Below, piece by piece: positions 47,783 through 59,600 of a DNA stretch of 64,000 nt; the first letter of the stretch is position 1, and each line of letters opens with the position of its first letter. Under the pieces are notes generated by a model. That model searched no databases. It worked only from the letters and a program-made list of their open reading frames with translations, and was not told where the DNA came from. Where the stretch lies: NCBI GenBank assembly GCA_950295325.1, contig OX485803.1, positions 41,245,554 to 41,309,553 of the forward strand. Direction: 5' to 3'. Source of the DNA: Polytrichum commune. Its lineage: Eukaryota > Streptophyta > Polytrichopsida > Polytrichales > Polytrichaceae. Both the position numbers and the translations under genes were made by a program.

Positions 47783-49870
47783 CGCAAATGTGGTCGTCGA
47801 TCTAGACGCAATATCAACAAGTCAGAAATGAACTTGAAAGACCTATTGAAGCTTTGATACACACAAAATCCACCACAAGACCTGTTTTTCATAAATTGGG
47901 TCATAGAAGCGGAGGGAAAGAAAAAAAAACATACAGCAATCTCCTACTAGTTGACGGTTCATTTGAGATTCACATGGTTGTAACGCCACTTGCAAGTGAG
48001 TGGGGGAAATGACTCTCTCAGTGACCATATAACTTAGACCAACACTTTGATGCTTTAGAAATGGAAGCCGGTTGTGTGCACATGCACTCTTCCTCTTCTA
48101 GAGCACTTCTCCTTTGCACTAGTGCAAGCCATTATAAGTTTGCACTTTAGCCATGTGCTACTGAGGGACACTTCAGTTTCGTCGTGACGTGGATCCCTTG
48201 TTATTTCCCCCTATTGCTATGTTTTTGGCATGGGAGAGGGATATGGTGCTAATGAATAAAGATTAGAGGATCCAACACACAAAGAGAGCCCCATCAAGAA
48301 ACTATCCGTGCATCGACAACTGATGCACCGCTCGCAGGGGTTGTCTAAAACACGACGTGCAAACATATCTTGCAACTCTAAGAAAGAGTGATAGTTGAAT
48401 AAACTGAAGAAGGTGCACGGAAGACAAACCTGCAGAAAGTGACACAAAAAATTCCAACAACGACGACGCTAATTGCAAACTCGCCACCGTCTTCTTCAAC
48501 AAGCTGGGACAACGGACTTGACCCTCGCCCAAAACGCGCGGAGGATAACTTGCTTCCAGTGATGGAAGCACGAGTCTATATGCAACCGAACAAAACTAGA
48601 AAGGGAATAATGATCTTCAGTGAACACAATCCCTACGTAAACAGGCAAGAAATAGAACCAATTTTGCTGATTTGGAAATTAAGTAGAGAAGAATTTGTAC
48701 GCAAGAATCAAAGCAAAAGCAAATCTGAAGCAGGCGGAGCTAGGCAAAGGTTGGAGGGGTCCCTATAGTGTAGCTTGCTTTGGGTGCGCAGGAAGAGTGT
48801 TCAGTGACGAGGAGGCTAAATGAGTGCTTGCCTGCCACGTGTACCGTGACCGACAGCTGTCGAGCCAAGATCCTCTGAGTTTGGGATTCCTATTTGACCT
48901 GTGTAGGTAGGTCTTTAAATGGTTACTTTTTCCGATTAGCTCACTTCTCCGAGGATATAAAACATTCGATTAGTACGAGAGATGGTTTAGCAAATCCAAA
49001 TCGAGGCCATAATTAACCACTTTCCTCATATTTTTTGGAGCTCACATGAATCTATTGTAATTATCAAAGTGAACAATTAGGCTAACTATGGAACCTAGAA
49101 TGGTTATCATATTTTAAGTCAGAGTCCAATTTCTTTTAAACACGTGTCTTCTTGAAATCCGTCATGGAGCTAGTCACGTACATCTAATTAACTACATACC
49201 ACCCAAATATAAGTGTCTGTTTGAGGTAGGAAACCTGAATTAGGTACTTCTACCTTATTTATTATGGTAAATATTGTGGGCCCCATTATTGAATTTATTT
49301 GCACATTATCTACCAACCCATTATCTTTAACATCATATATAGGCTCACATCGTAGGTTACAATGCTTTTATTAGATTGGAAATAGGATGCACTTGAAAGT
49401 TATCTAGGATAGGAGGAAGGAGAGGGGTATATGAAGTGGGCGTGATATGTGTAACAAGGGTTGCACATTATTTCCCATGTGTGATGATGTATGATGTGGG
49501 CCACTATATTGGGATGCCTAGTTAAGTTACGCTATACATATGCTCAAAAAACTTATAATAAACATTGTGATTAATTTACATAGTTGTTTAGACATGAGAA
49601 CATCCGTTGGTAGGGCCTAATGGCAAGAAGGAGTTATTGCATACAAGAGTATACCTCTTATTTGTAGAACATCAAAACCTTTAAATAATACGTAGTCTAG
49701 AAATAATATTTTTTTAGTTCTTTTGACACTAGAATCAACATCAGAATCCCAAATAAGTTGAAGTCATTAGATGAATTGATTGAGTACACGTACATCTATA
49801 AGGGCTCGAGTTTTGTTGGATGGATGAGAGGTATGCTTGACAATTCCCTATCAATGAATCTTAGGACCAC
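47783..49870. other. intergenic; possible 5' leader of the 47.4-kb gene, then repeat-derived DNA
   Basis: On the - strand, 48790-48440 has the look of a plant 5' UTR (pyrimidine-rich, CTCCGCC), but this is only suggestive. The part 48990-49280 shares an old dispersed repeat with 37850-38120. No gene is supported. Confidence 0.35.
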
Positions 49871-50248
49871 ATTACACTAGAGCTTGGGGGCCCTTGACCC
49901 GTCGTGAACAAATCATGTAATTGGTTGAGAAGCAAGATATGGTACTTACAATAGACCTCGAGTGCATGAGGGACTAAAGTGATTTGAATGGATGAAAATC
50001 TACATGGCGTTCTAACATGGCATCAAGTGGATGATGTTTCCTAGTTTACAATATATTGTATTAGGCCCCATCAAACATAAGCGGTCTGATGTGAAACTAG
50101 GGGTTGTGACGAGTAATTAAATCACCATTGGTTCCTAGAAACATTATAATGCCATGGCCGGTGAGGTCTTGGACTACCCATTATTTTAGATTGCCCATAG
50201 AACATGTTATATAGTCCCTCCACACGGTCCACTTTCACTTTACAATAA

Positions 50249-50577
50249 GGACCACTTCACACAAGAGCCAATGACCTTGACCATGTATTTGTGAGGGGTC
50301 TTCACTCTCATCCAAAGGCCGTACCAATTTTTTAACTTACAAGGTCTGCCATAATTTATGTCAAGACTATCTCTTGGAAGTGGACCTAATGCAAATTTTG
50401 GGAGATCATGTAACATTATCCTTAGTTTGGCATGTACGAATACATATAGACTTTTCGTTCATGACAATTTTTGGGTCCTTAGGCCTTCACCTTTTAGTGT
50501 GAAATGAACTTTTTGACCAATGAGAGATCTTAGATTGCAATGATCACGGGCCTTCAATCTCGTGTGTCAAGTGGTCC
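50249..50577. mobile_element. nested Harbinger-like MITE (family A, short form)
   Basis: The 329-bp element is flanked by TAA at 50246-50248 and 50578-50580. Its ends are GGACCACTTCACACAAGAGCC and GTGTGTCAAGTGGTCC. The interior follows the 22597 copy (CAATGACCTTGACCATG, CTCTCATCCAAAGG, GGGAGATCATG, CCTTAGGCCTTCACCTT). Confidence 0.75.
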
Positions 50578-50585
50578 TAAGCTTA

Positions 50586-51068
50586 GGGCCACTTCACACT
50601 ATGGCCGTCCAAGTCAAGAGGCTATGGGATTGAGTGGCCAAACTTTGTTGAGAGTCCAAAGAAATGGGCTGAAAATAACCAATAAAATATAATAAGTGGA
50701 GCCTTCGGCGGGGCATAGTGTGAAGCCTCCAAAGGCCAAGCCCAAAGTCCAAACCCAAAGGAGCATCCCATTTAATTCCTTGCTCAAAATAACCCCTCCA
50801 ATCTAACGGTCAAGATTTTGTCAATGATTGATTTTTGAATGGAAAAAAAACCGATGGCCTCTTGACCATAGTTTAGGTTTCCATTCCATCAGACCCAAAC
50901 TTCCTTCGAGAGTCCGTCGCCTTCTTTAAAAAGTAATCATTTTAAATTGCGACGGCCTTTGGACTTTAGCCATAATGAAGGGTTGAGAAGCCAAACTCTT
51001 GGTTTCTTGCAATTTGATTGGTGGAAATCGACAGCCTCTCAACCTTTGGCCATAGTGTGAAGCGCCCC
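50586..51068. mobile_element. nested Harbinger-like MITE (483 bp)
   Basis: It is flanked by TTA at 50583-50585 and 51069-51071, with termini GGGCCACTTCACACTATGGCC and GGCCATAGTGTGAAGCGCCCC. The interior is rich in AAGGC/AGCCCA blocks and encodes nothing. It lies only 8 bp from the previous element. The ends combine features of families A (CACTTCACAC) and B (CACTATGG). Confidence 0.8.
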
Positions 51069-51178
51069 TTAAAGGCCCATGAATTGCAAAATTGGAATTC
51101 TATACGGTGCGGACTTTGGATGATTCTCAAGGGCCCTTAGATTTTCATGGTCACGGCTCTTGGTCCATGTGCGAAGAG

Positions 51179-52590
51179 GCCCTGCTAAATGCTCGTCAAC
51201 GATGGTTTCCGATTCAACTGAAGTTTCAACAGGTGAGGATGTATTTTTGTCATCATCAAATGGGGTCCCTTCAGCTGAAACATCATTCAAATTCTAAATC
51301 CGACAAAATCTTCAAAGACGTCTCAACTGTAACGCATCGTTGTCACCTCAATCAATTTCGCTTCATTACCACTTTCTGTCCATGGTTTTCCTTGGAATCT
51401 CTCAGGAGTCAGTGGTGGGAGGACACTTCCAAGTTTCATAACGCAAAAACTCAAAATCATCGATCCTGCCAGCAAACGAGAAGGGTAAGTTAATTAACTA
51501 AGTGCGTTGGTGATTCCATAACAACTGGGTCGGAGGGTTAGGGGATTGTAGGAGCTTGGCTGGCATTGCGAAGAAATGCTCGGGACATGAGCTTGGGTCG
51601 AAATTGATAGGAAAGTCACAACAAGGTGATCAGAGGAGTAATCTGCTAACAAACGCATAGCAATTACAGGATTAATTGGGAGAGTGTGGAGAACGACAAC
51701 AGGTGGCTTTGTTGCTTACCGGTGTCGATCAACACGTTAACAATAGTGGAGGTTAAGGCGTCGCAAGAAGAGGTAGGAAATTGGAGGGAGGGAATTAATG
51801 GCCACACAGATGAGGACGTGGATAGACAAGAACTTGCGGCGGTTACTTTGCACACCAGGTCGCAGTTGCCGGATCCCTTCGCCTCCTGCCATGTCGAACC
51901 CGTAGCCTTGCAACCCTAATGCGTAACCCGACTGCAACACATGTCAATCTTACCCATTGCTTCGCAATAGTGGAGGAAATGTGTTGGCTGAAGTTGTGAA
52001 TCATTCCCACAAGTATGAAATTCGTCAGAGATCATAGTGATGGCAAGAAGGTGCAGTCGTAGAAGGAATGGCGTTGTTTACCCTAACAAATGATTCCCTC
52101 CTCACTTCAGATGGGAGGCAACGTGTTGGCTGAAGTTGTGGATCATCCCACAAGTGTGAAATTCCTCAGTCTCAGGATGGCTAGAAGATGTAGTCGTAGA
52201 AGGAATGGCATTGCTTTACCCTAGTAGGTTGATTCTTGTCTCACATCAGATGGACTTGAAAGCTCAAGGAGGATCCGTGTGCTCTTGACCTCTCTATAGC
52301 CGTAATTGATGCTGGCCCGACTATTAAGTTTTAAAATGGTGCGGGATGAAGGTGCTTCAGGTGCACATCGCAAACGAAGAATATTAGCAGTCACGGTTGC
52401 CAGCGCACACTGCAATGCAAGTTGTGAAAGGATATTACAAGTTGGTCTTGAATGGGGGGTTCATGCAGCTAAAGACGCCCAGTGAAGGTCGGGACGTCGG
52501 GACAACGAATGGGAGATGATTCGGACGGTCGGAGGTTTGGGAAAAATTATGCATGGTTGCGGATAGATAGTAAGTGATTTGTCGAGGTTG
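51179..52590. other. intergenic upstream of the NHL gene
   Basis: No gene was recognised. Short ORFs around 51664-51940 overlap on both strands without a motif. A tandem duplication at about 51970-52250 is listed separately. Confidence 0.4.
51970..52250. repeat. tandem duplication, period about 140 bp
   Basis: The block (A)A(T/C)GTGTTGGCTGAAGTTGTG(A/G)ATCAT...CCCACAAGT(A/G)TGAAATTC(G/C)TCAG...GTCGTAGAAGGAATGGC(G/A)TTG...TTTACCCTA appears at about 51979-52085 and again at about 52121-52224. It lies 340-620 bp upstream of the NHL start codon. Confidence 0.65.
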
Positions 52591-53259
52591 ATGGACTGGG
52601 TTGTCAAAGATGAGGAGACCTTGGAGGATGTGAGAGATGTAGGCAGGATATGTCGATTTATCTGCTGTTTCGGTCCCCTTATCTTCTTGTTGATCTGGGC
52701 GTTTGATGCCTTTTGTGGCGCGATCTACTTTGCATCGTGGAGCCCCAGCTTTGAGCTCATGAACATGAACATCACATACTTTAACGTCACTCCCACGTAC
52801 CATGAATTGCAGGAGTTGGAATTGGATTACCACATTCAGTTCTTCGTTCAGGCTCAGAGATTCGGCGGCCTGCGCAAGATTGAAACATACAACTACCACG
52901 TTACCACCGATTACGATGGGTTCATCTTGGGAGAAAGCGACACCATGTTGCGTCCGAGCCTTCTTGGAAAGAACAATTCCGATTCCTGCATTGTGAATAT
53001 CACCCAAAGAGCTCTTCATTTCCCGCTGGAGTACCGCACATGGAGCAGCCTGCAGAATGACACCCAGGTCAACAACAACGTGTTTCTGCAAGTGCAAGTG
53101 GACGGTAAAGTTGGCACGGGCCTTTTCTGGGTCCTCACTAAAACAAAGACGCGCACCTGTGATGTAAATATAACGCCCTCCACTGGCAACACTGGGGGCC
53201 AACTTGTGAACATGACTTGCAAGGCCGGTTCGATCACTAAAGTTGTAGCGACGGCCTGA
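52591..53259 (+). CDS. NDR1/HIN1-like (LEA_2) membrane protein
   Basis: The intron-free gene encodes 222 residues. A short acidic N-terminus (MDWVVKDEETLEDVRD) is followed by one transmembrane helix at about residues 20-46 (ICRFICCFGPLIFLLIWAFD) and then a LEA_2-type beta-rich domain. That domain opens with FELMNMNITYFNVTPTYHEL and contains LELDYHIQFFVQAQRF and VQVDGKVGTGLFWV. Several N-glycosylation sequons (NIT, NVT, NNS, NIT, NDT) place the long C-terminal part in the secretory lumen or outside the cell, as in type II NHL proteins of the plasma membrane. Family members are linked to pathogen response and to membrane-cell wall contact; a role here is not shown by sequence. The first in-frame ATG is used as start; the upstream TTG at 52579 is not credible. 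Cysteines late in the chain may pair. Confidence 0.8.
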   Translation: MDWVVKDEETLEDVRDVGRICRFICCFGPLIFLLIWAFDAFCGAIYFASWSPSFELMNMNITYFNVTPTYHELQELELDYHIQFFVQAQRFGGLRKIETYNYHVTTDYDGFILGESDTMLRPSLLGKNNSDSCIVNITQRALHFPLEYRTWSSLQNDTQVNNNVFLQVQVDGKVGTGLFWVLTKTKTRTCDVNITPSTGNTGGQLVNMTCKAGSITKVVATA

Positions 53260-54219
53260 GTATGGTAAATTCAAGCAGGGCTCCGAAAGAAGCTTTTTCC
53301 TGCAATACTTGTAAATCCTTGTGACATGAATGTTGAGACTGGGCACGACAGGCTGTTGCTGGAGCCGAGTGAGTAGTGGTAGGGACATGGTAGAGATGAC
53401 TCATCTCATATTCACTGTAAAATAGGAGTTCATTATTTCGGTATGTAGGATTGCGGAGGAACTTTCCCCTTGCTGAGAACATTTCTAATTGTACCATAAT
53501 CATTCATGCAAGTATTGCACAAACTTTATAGGAAGATACACCTGAGTCGAATTGTCTCAGATGGAATCGAGGCAGATCCTTCCGAAAAACCCTCTTCTTG
53601 TACCTTCTTTCTCAATATGGCAAATGGGTTCAAGTATCTATTTACGCGTGGGTGTATTAGCAAATCAAGCACCAGGGTAGTGCCCGACCTTAGAAATGAT
53701 CTGGAAATCATTCTTTGTTTGTGTATGTATTGACCGAAAATTTGTTGGAATGTCGCACAGTTAAGTATCAACATGTGCTCGTAACCCAGTCAAAGTCTTT
53801 CGCTGAGAGATTCAGTTAAACTGTTGAGAGAGCCTTCAACAATCATCTGCTCTAATACACAGTGCCCTTTTCCCTCTGGAGATACTTGCATCATTACACA
53901 TGATGGAATAGGTCACGGCCAATGTTAATAGCTCATCTTAGTACAGAGAAAAGGGCACCGTCCTGATACTTTAATCTTCCTTATATTGCAGTATGTCCAG
54001 GATTTCGGTTTCAAACCCTGTCCCAATCGATGGTTGAATGAGTTGCGCTCATTTTAGGTCACCAAGAGACGGCCGTATCAGAAGGCAGCCGAGAGAAGAT
54101 ACTTACATCTTTACACTGACTCCACATACGGGCGATTTGTTCGCTCTTCTCCTCTCCTCTCTGAAGCAAAGGTACCACAACACACACTTCTGGAGCCTCT
54201 CCTTCTCTTGCGCCCTTTC
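53260..54219. other. intergenic between NHL and EVE genes
   Basis: It presumably holds the NHL 3' UTR and the EVE gene promoter and leader. No repeat or further gene was recognised. Confidence 0.45.
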
Positions 54220-55284
54220 ATGTTCAACTCTATGCTTCTTGTGGGAACACGAGGAGCAGCAGTTTTTCATTCCCTTACTTCTTTGGGTAGAACATCGTCA
54301 TCGTATCCTATTCCTGCATCTTGTGGATGTAGCTCTCTGCATTTAGTTGTCTTCCACAGAACCCAATGGCTGCGTCACTCATGTTGTTCAATAACTACGG
54401 GAAGACGGAAGAGTCTGGAGAGTAACTGCGTTTCGGCCATCTTGATTACAAGAAGAGGGGTATCCATGGCGACGATGACCGCAGGATACTGGCTGTTAAA
54501 GACGGAGCCAGGGGAGTGGGGGTGGGAGCATCAGGCTGACAACAAAGGCATTTCGAACTGGGATGGTGTGCGAAACGCACAAGCACAGAAGAACCTCCGT
54601 AGCATGCAACAAGGCGACTATGCGTTCTTTTACCACTCCGGTGGCAAGGCTCCTGCGGTTGTAGGGGTGGTGGAGGTTGTTAAGACGGCTTACCCTGATG
54701 TGAGTGACAAGAGTGGGAAGAGCTGCATGGTGGATGTGCGTGCCCTTGCATCCTTGCCTAACCCTGTGCCTTTGTCAGCACTCAAGGCTGAAGAGTCCAT
54801 GCGAGATTGGAGCCTCTTGCGTCAATCTCGCTTGTCCGTCATGCCTGTATCACCAGCGGTGTGGATCCGAGTGTGTGAATTGGGTGACCTAACCCCCCCT
54901 CCAACTCTTCCTTGTGCTGAAAATGTTTTGGAAAGCAAAGGGAAAGTGACATCTCAGATGCAGGCCGAGGAATCTCCTTTGCCAGGCAGAGAACTGCAAA
55001 GAAAGAAAGTAAGGTCCAGAGGGATGGCTGAACCTCAGGTTGAAGCGGAGAAGGCCGAACCCCAAAAGAGATCACGGCGATTGGCAGCGAAAGCAGAGGA
55101 AAAGAAGTCAGTGACAATGGCCCCAGTGATGAAGAACCAAGCGGTGAAGAAGCACGACGAACCAACATCATCAGAGACCGAATTCCCGCCTGTCGTTGAA
55201 GTGAAGACCTACGAGCGGAAGAAGTCGAACAAGACTTCGGGTGCTACAAAACCTCGGAACCCTAGCCGCTCGAAGCGTGCTTGA
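54220..55284 (+). CDS. EVE-domain protein (thymocyte nuclear protein 1-like)
   Basis: The frame is open from an ATG at 54220 (354 residues). The conserved protein begins at a second ATG, 54466, in a better context (TCCATGGCG), giving 272 residues. From that ATG: YWLLKTEPGEW (8-18), ISNWDGVRNAQAQKNLRSM, GDYAFFYHSG and VVGVVEVVKTAYPD, followed by WSLLRQSRLSVMPVSPAVW near residue 130, cover the EVE domain, a PUA-like fold that binds modified bases in nucleic acids. The tail (about 150-272) is rich in K, R and E with KRSRRL, KKH, ERKK and SRSKRA, fitting nuclear localisation. The 82 upstream residues are rich in S, R and hydrophobics with almost no acids, like an organelle transit peptide, so two isoforms with different destinations are possible. 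Plant relatives are usually near 150-200 residues, so the tail is long. Intron-free. Confidence 0.85.
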   Translation: MFNSMLLVGTRGAAVFHSLTSLGRTSSSYPIPASCGCSSLHLVVFHRTQWLRHSCCSITTGRRKSLESNCVSAILITRRGVSMATMTAGYWLLKTEPGEWGWEHQADNKGISNWDGVRNAQAQKNLRSMQQGDYAFFYHSGGKAPAVVGVVEVVKTAYPDVSDKSGKSCMVDVRALASLPNPVPLSALKAEESMRDWSLLRQSRLSVMPVSPAVWIRVCELGDLTPPPTLPCAENVLESKGKVTSQMQAEESPLPGRELQRKKVRSRGMAEPQVEAEKAEPQKRSRRLAAKAEEKKSVTMAPVMKNQAVKKHDEPTSSETEFPPVVEVKTYERKKSNKTSGATKPRNPSRSKRA

Positions 55285-56658
55285 GGCACATATCAACACA
55301 TCGCTGAATTACTTTGAAATACACATCTGCAACACATCGCGACGATCTAAGGTTCAACTTCTTCTCCTTACTTCCTCTGCAAGTATGCTCTTTGGTGTCC
55401 TCTGTTTTTGCTTGAGTAATCGAGTGGATTCTAGCCAAGTAAATGTGAAAAAGAAGCTTTCCTGTCGTGATATTCCTGTCTTGGTAAGAGCTGTCGTAAG
55501 AGTAGATTGATGAGCAGGCGTACAGATCGAAGATACTGAGCATGTTCAATATTTTCGAGTTGAGAAGTGTAACTCACAAATACCCCTCACCCTCATTGTG
55601 TCGGAATGTCTGCAGGCATGATTCCTTACTGTAGGCATGGGGGAGTCGCCATACGTATCAACATTTTGGTCATTTCTTCAGAATAGACTATAGTCGCATC
55701 TAAAAAAGTGTTTCTGATGGCTGCATATGTCAGCACGGTTGATCTATTGATGTATTCAATATATATATATGTGGGTGTATATGCTAACACTGTAAGCTGT
55801 GAATACAGTCAGTTGCACAGTTTGTAATGTCTGTGATGTCCATTTCTGACAAATAAATCTCCACAATATGATATGTAATCGTTGTACAGAGTTGCAAACA
55901 GTGAAGTGTAAGTGCAATGGCACACTCTTCAGTCAATAATTAATACTTGTTATGAAGCTGAGGTGCGACATTGGTATCCTTACTTACATATATAACAATA
56001 GTACATCTTCACTTTTGGTCGTTTCCACTGATTGTGACTCTCTCTAAACAAAATTTTGTGTAGAGCTTTGCACACCCATTTGAGTGTTTCCAAAGCAAAA
56101 AGCTTCCTTGTGGCAATCCATCACACACAAGTGTTCAACTTGTTAAATCCTTGCACCACATCTGAACTTTGTGGCAGATATGTTAAGAGTAATAATGCCC
56201 ATGAAACCTATTCCAGCCCATTTAATAGTGCACATGTGAGCGAGCTGCGCCCATCAAAGATTTCGTAGATTTGCCAGTCGTTGCTCCAGATTGTCGACTC
56301 CCAAGCTGCTAACCAGAAACCAAAACACCTTGTCAAAGACTTTCAGAAAGCTCTATCTTTGAACATTAGCGTAGAAATCCTTGACAGATTCCTAGCCAGA
56401 AATGAACAACTCTACTTGCTTAATGGTGTAAGTGCTTCTAAAGTAACACCATAATCTAGGTTTCTAGATCCTGACAGTTTCTAGCTCATGCTAGGGATGA
56501 ACCATGTGATAGTTTACTACAGTAGCTTTCAAACAAGCCTCGCATCCTATTTGATGTACCACTGCCACTACCTGTTGAACATCCAGTCATGAGATGGACA
56601 CATCCCGCCTCCTGCAGTGGAATTGTTTTGAGGCCTCCCACGGAAAACTGAATGACAA
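55285..56658. other. intergenic between convergent EVE and VPS2 genes
   Basis: AATAAA-like sequences near 55851 may mark the EVE poly(A) site. A short TA run sits at about 55759-55770. No other feature was recognised. Confidence 0.4.
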
Positions 56659-59600
56659 TCACAAAGAGCGGACACCCACACATGGCGCCTCCCTATAAGC
56701 AAAACCAATGACCAGAATATACAAGGGCACAAATGGCAGGTGCGCCAACTCACACATAAATGGAGGAAGAGTTCATCTCCGGGTTGTCTTTATGGTAAAG
56801 AATACCTTCCAACATTTTCCGGCCTTGCCTTGATTCCAATCTTGCCCTTGGGTGCTGAGGATAACTGCACAAGCCAAACAAAACATTGTTCTGTAAGAAA
56901 CAATGCTATCCTTGAATCACCACCCTAATGTCCAAACACTAGGTCTGAGAAAACTACACAAGCATGTTACAGAGTAGGTCAAGACTTTAAGAATCCTATT
57001 TAAACACATCATTTATATCTGTTAGATATGCTTCTTGTTCTCCAGGGTGAACATGAATCTCCTATGCATTCATTTTACTTTGAAAGTGAAGTAGTACCTG
57101 AGCTGCAATGTCAACACCGATTTCATCGAGCACCTGCCAAATGAGAATCAAACATACATGTTCACGTTAGGCAACTCTGTGAAGCAAGCATGTGTAGATG
57201 TGTGCTATACAAAGGTCTCATGAGATCAACAAGGATATCTCAATCTCATGTCAACACGAGAACACACCGATATGTCAACATGCAAAATCAGAAGAATTTG
57301 GTGTAGGTTATATCTGCCTGACATGTAATAGTGTACTGAAGTTGAGAAAAACAAGATGCAAAACTAATCGGGGGTAGAAGACATACCTGGTTGGTGAGCT
57401 CTTCTGTTTCTTCTTCCGCATCGTCATTGTCCAAAGCATCATCGATGGAGTCAGACATCATCTCCGTCTGCAAATACCAATAACATAATTTCAAAAACTC
57501 CAAAATACCAATTAGAGTAATAATGCTCTCAATTGATTTTGATATTTTTCTCGTGTGCAGACTTCAGGGGCTTCTGCTTTTAACCAACTAGTGAGGTAGA
57601 ATCGTTGAAGTGCTTGCTTTTGTACTTGGAATCTATAGTCAGAGTGGTTGGCATTTGCATGAGTCTCCTCCACTTTAAGAACAAGAGAATCTGAATCAAC
57701 GGAAGAGTCAGAAAGTGTCTAACCGTCATGTCCATTTGGGCAGATTGCCTTTGGAACTCTTGCATCACCTTCGCTTGCTTTGCAGGCTCCATTTGCTGAG
57801 TGAACAACAGGAGTTCAATTAGAAACACATGTGAAAGATGGGGCAAAAATATTGAGACACGTTCTGCTTGAATCCAGTTCATGAAGGAGCATTTAAACCA
57901 AGAGATCTGGGAATTGTTGCTTCCAAATGGAGGCTGAAGACTAGAAAACACACCTTGTTCATAGAGGACATAGCCTTGGTCGCCCCTTTCATGGCACCTG
58001 CAACTGCAGTGTTTGCATACATTGCCTGTAGACATGTACAAAGCATGCCATAGATGTCAACTAAAGTTCGCATTGGTGATCAGTGCAAAGAGAAACATCG
58101 TGATCGGTATCTTAACCCAAGTACCCATGCCATGGTCCTAGATTTCTCACCTGAGTGTGAGTAGCAACACCTCGCATTTGAGCACGACTACCCTGCAGCT
58201 TGGCAATTTGCTGCCGTAATCGTATGAGTTGCCTTGCCAGAATTTTGGTTGCTGCCTGCGCCACACCAACAATATTGAGATTTAGACCACTTACATCGTA
58301 TGGGTCTAGAAACTGAACTTCATGCACTCCTTTGTCAATTGCACGACACAAGGCCAAAACAACAGGTGCACTGAACGTTGTAACATCCGAACACGACTCT
58401 TTGTTTATCACCTCACAAATATACCGAAGTGTCATGAAATCCAGAGGCATGTACGTACCTCATTTCCGCTTTTGGCTGTCTTTTTGATCTCTGCGACAAG
58501 TTTCTTCTCCTGAATGGTTGCAACGCAATAACAGATGTTCAGGAGGATGTTCTAAGAAGTGCAAGGTACATTTCATTTGTGGCTTACAAGGGTCAGTACC
58601 AATCCCTACTGCTTTCATCCTCTGCTTTCAGATCAGTCAGGTTTAAAAACAGGTCTTCCTTACCTCTGTTTCCAAAGTTCCAATCTCACGCTCAATTCCT
58701 GTAGGAGGTCCCATGTCCCATACACAGTCAGAAATTAGAATGGTTGCAACCCGAACTAAAGAACAAGAGAGCTTAATCACCACCAGGGAAAGTGAGTAGG
58801 AGGAGAGCCAAACGTGGTTGGGGGAATTCTACCTCCTCACGAAACGCATCGAAATCTAGAAACAGTAATGGTGGTCTACACGTTGAACACTGGACCTACT
58901 GTTCAGCCGAGACCCCAAATTTCTGCGAAAAGAAGCATCAATTGACAAAATAAACAATCCTCTTGGCTATTCTCGAGACAATCCATCAAAAGAATTCCAC
59001 CGGGACACAAATGTTGTGGCCACCTCCCGGTTGTGAGTCCTACTAAAAATTGTACTCACGATTTTACATGGTCACATTGTTATCCTTGCTTTTGCAATTC
59101 GTGCTCCAATTCTTGCAACAGGCTCTGGGCACATTGTGAGAACCAGAGCAGCAGACGGAACCGAATGACTACGAGAAAGCATCTGAAACACAATGGCTAC
59201 GAGAAAGCACAACTATTCAGCAAATTGAAGGTAAACTAGAAGGACAGCCTTGAATTATGGCGTAACTATGGCATTTGGGCATAACTTCAAGTACTACTAG
59301 GGAGGCCAACAACAAGTTCGGAAATGGCCGAAAAGGATAACTGCGGGTTAAGCGCCAAGACGTGAGTACTACTCAAGCAGCCACCGCATATAATCTGAGG
59401 ATTCCTCTCGTTTGCAATCAGATGTTATCTTTCTGGCAGAAATTTTCGACTGCATGTGTGACACCCTACGTGAGCATTTCTGGCCTGTGTCAACATAAGC
59501 ATGTAGAAGTTTGACCTGGATATCCCCTACTCAGTCTCAATAACGACGATTTCCCATAAAAAGGGATGCACATCAGGTCGGTGCTTGTACTCGAGCAATT

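Larger units (their letters stand above)
49871..51178. mobile_element. outer Harbinger-like MITE (family A) with two nested insertions
   Basis: The left terminus GGACCACATTACACTAGAGC (after TTA, about 49868-49870) and the right terminus (TGGTCACGGCTCTTGGTCCATGTGCGAAGAGGCCC, about 51144-51178) match family A ends. The interior at 49960-50060 resembles positions 5-100 of this window (GAGGGAC..., CTACATGG...TACATGGCATC...). Two complete MITEs with their own target duplications (50249-50577 and 50586-51068) interrupt it. The right flank TGC does not match TTA, so the outer border is approximate. Confidence 0.5.

Noticed and set aside
48439-48768. A 109-codon ORF on the + strand
   Set aside because: It has low-information composition and no motif, and it sits opposite a probable 5' leader on the other strand.
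52435-53388. A 317-codon ORF on the - strand
   Set aside because: It lies antisense across the whole NHL/LEA_2 gene and has no motif of its own; the + strand protein has a transmembrane helix, sequons and a family pattern.
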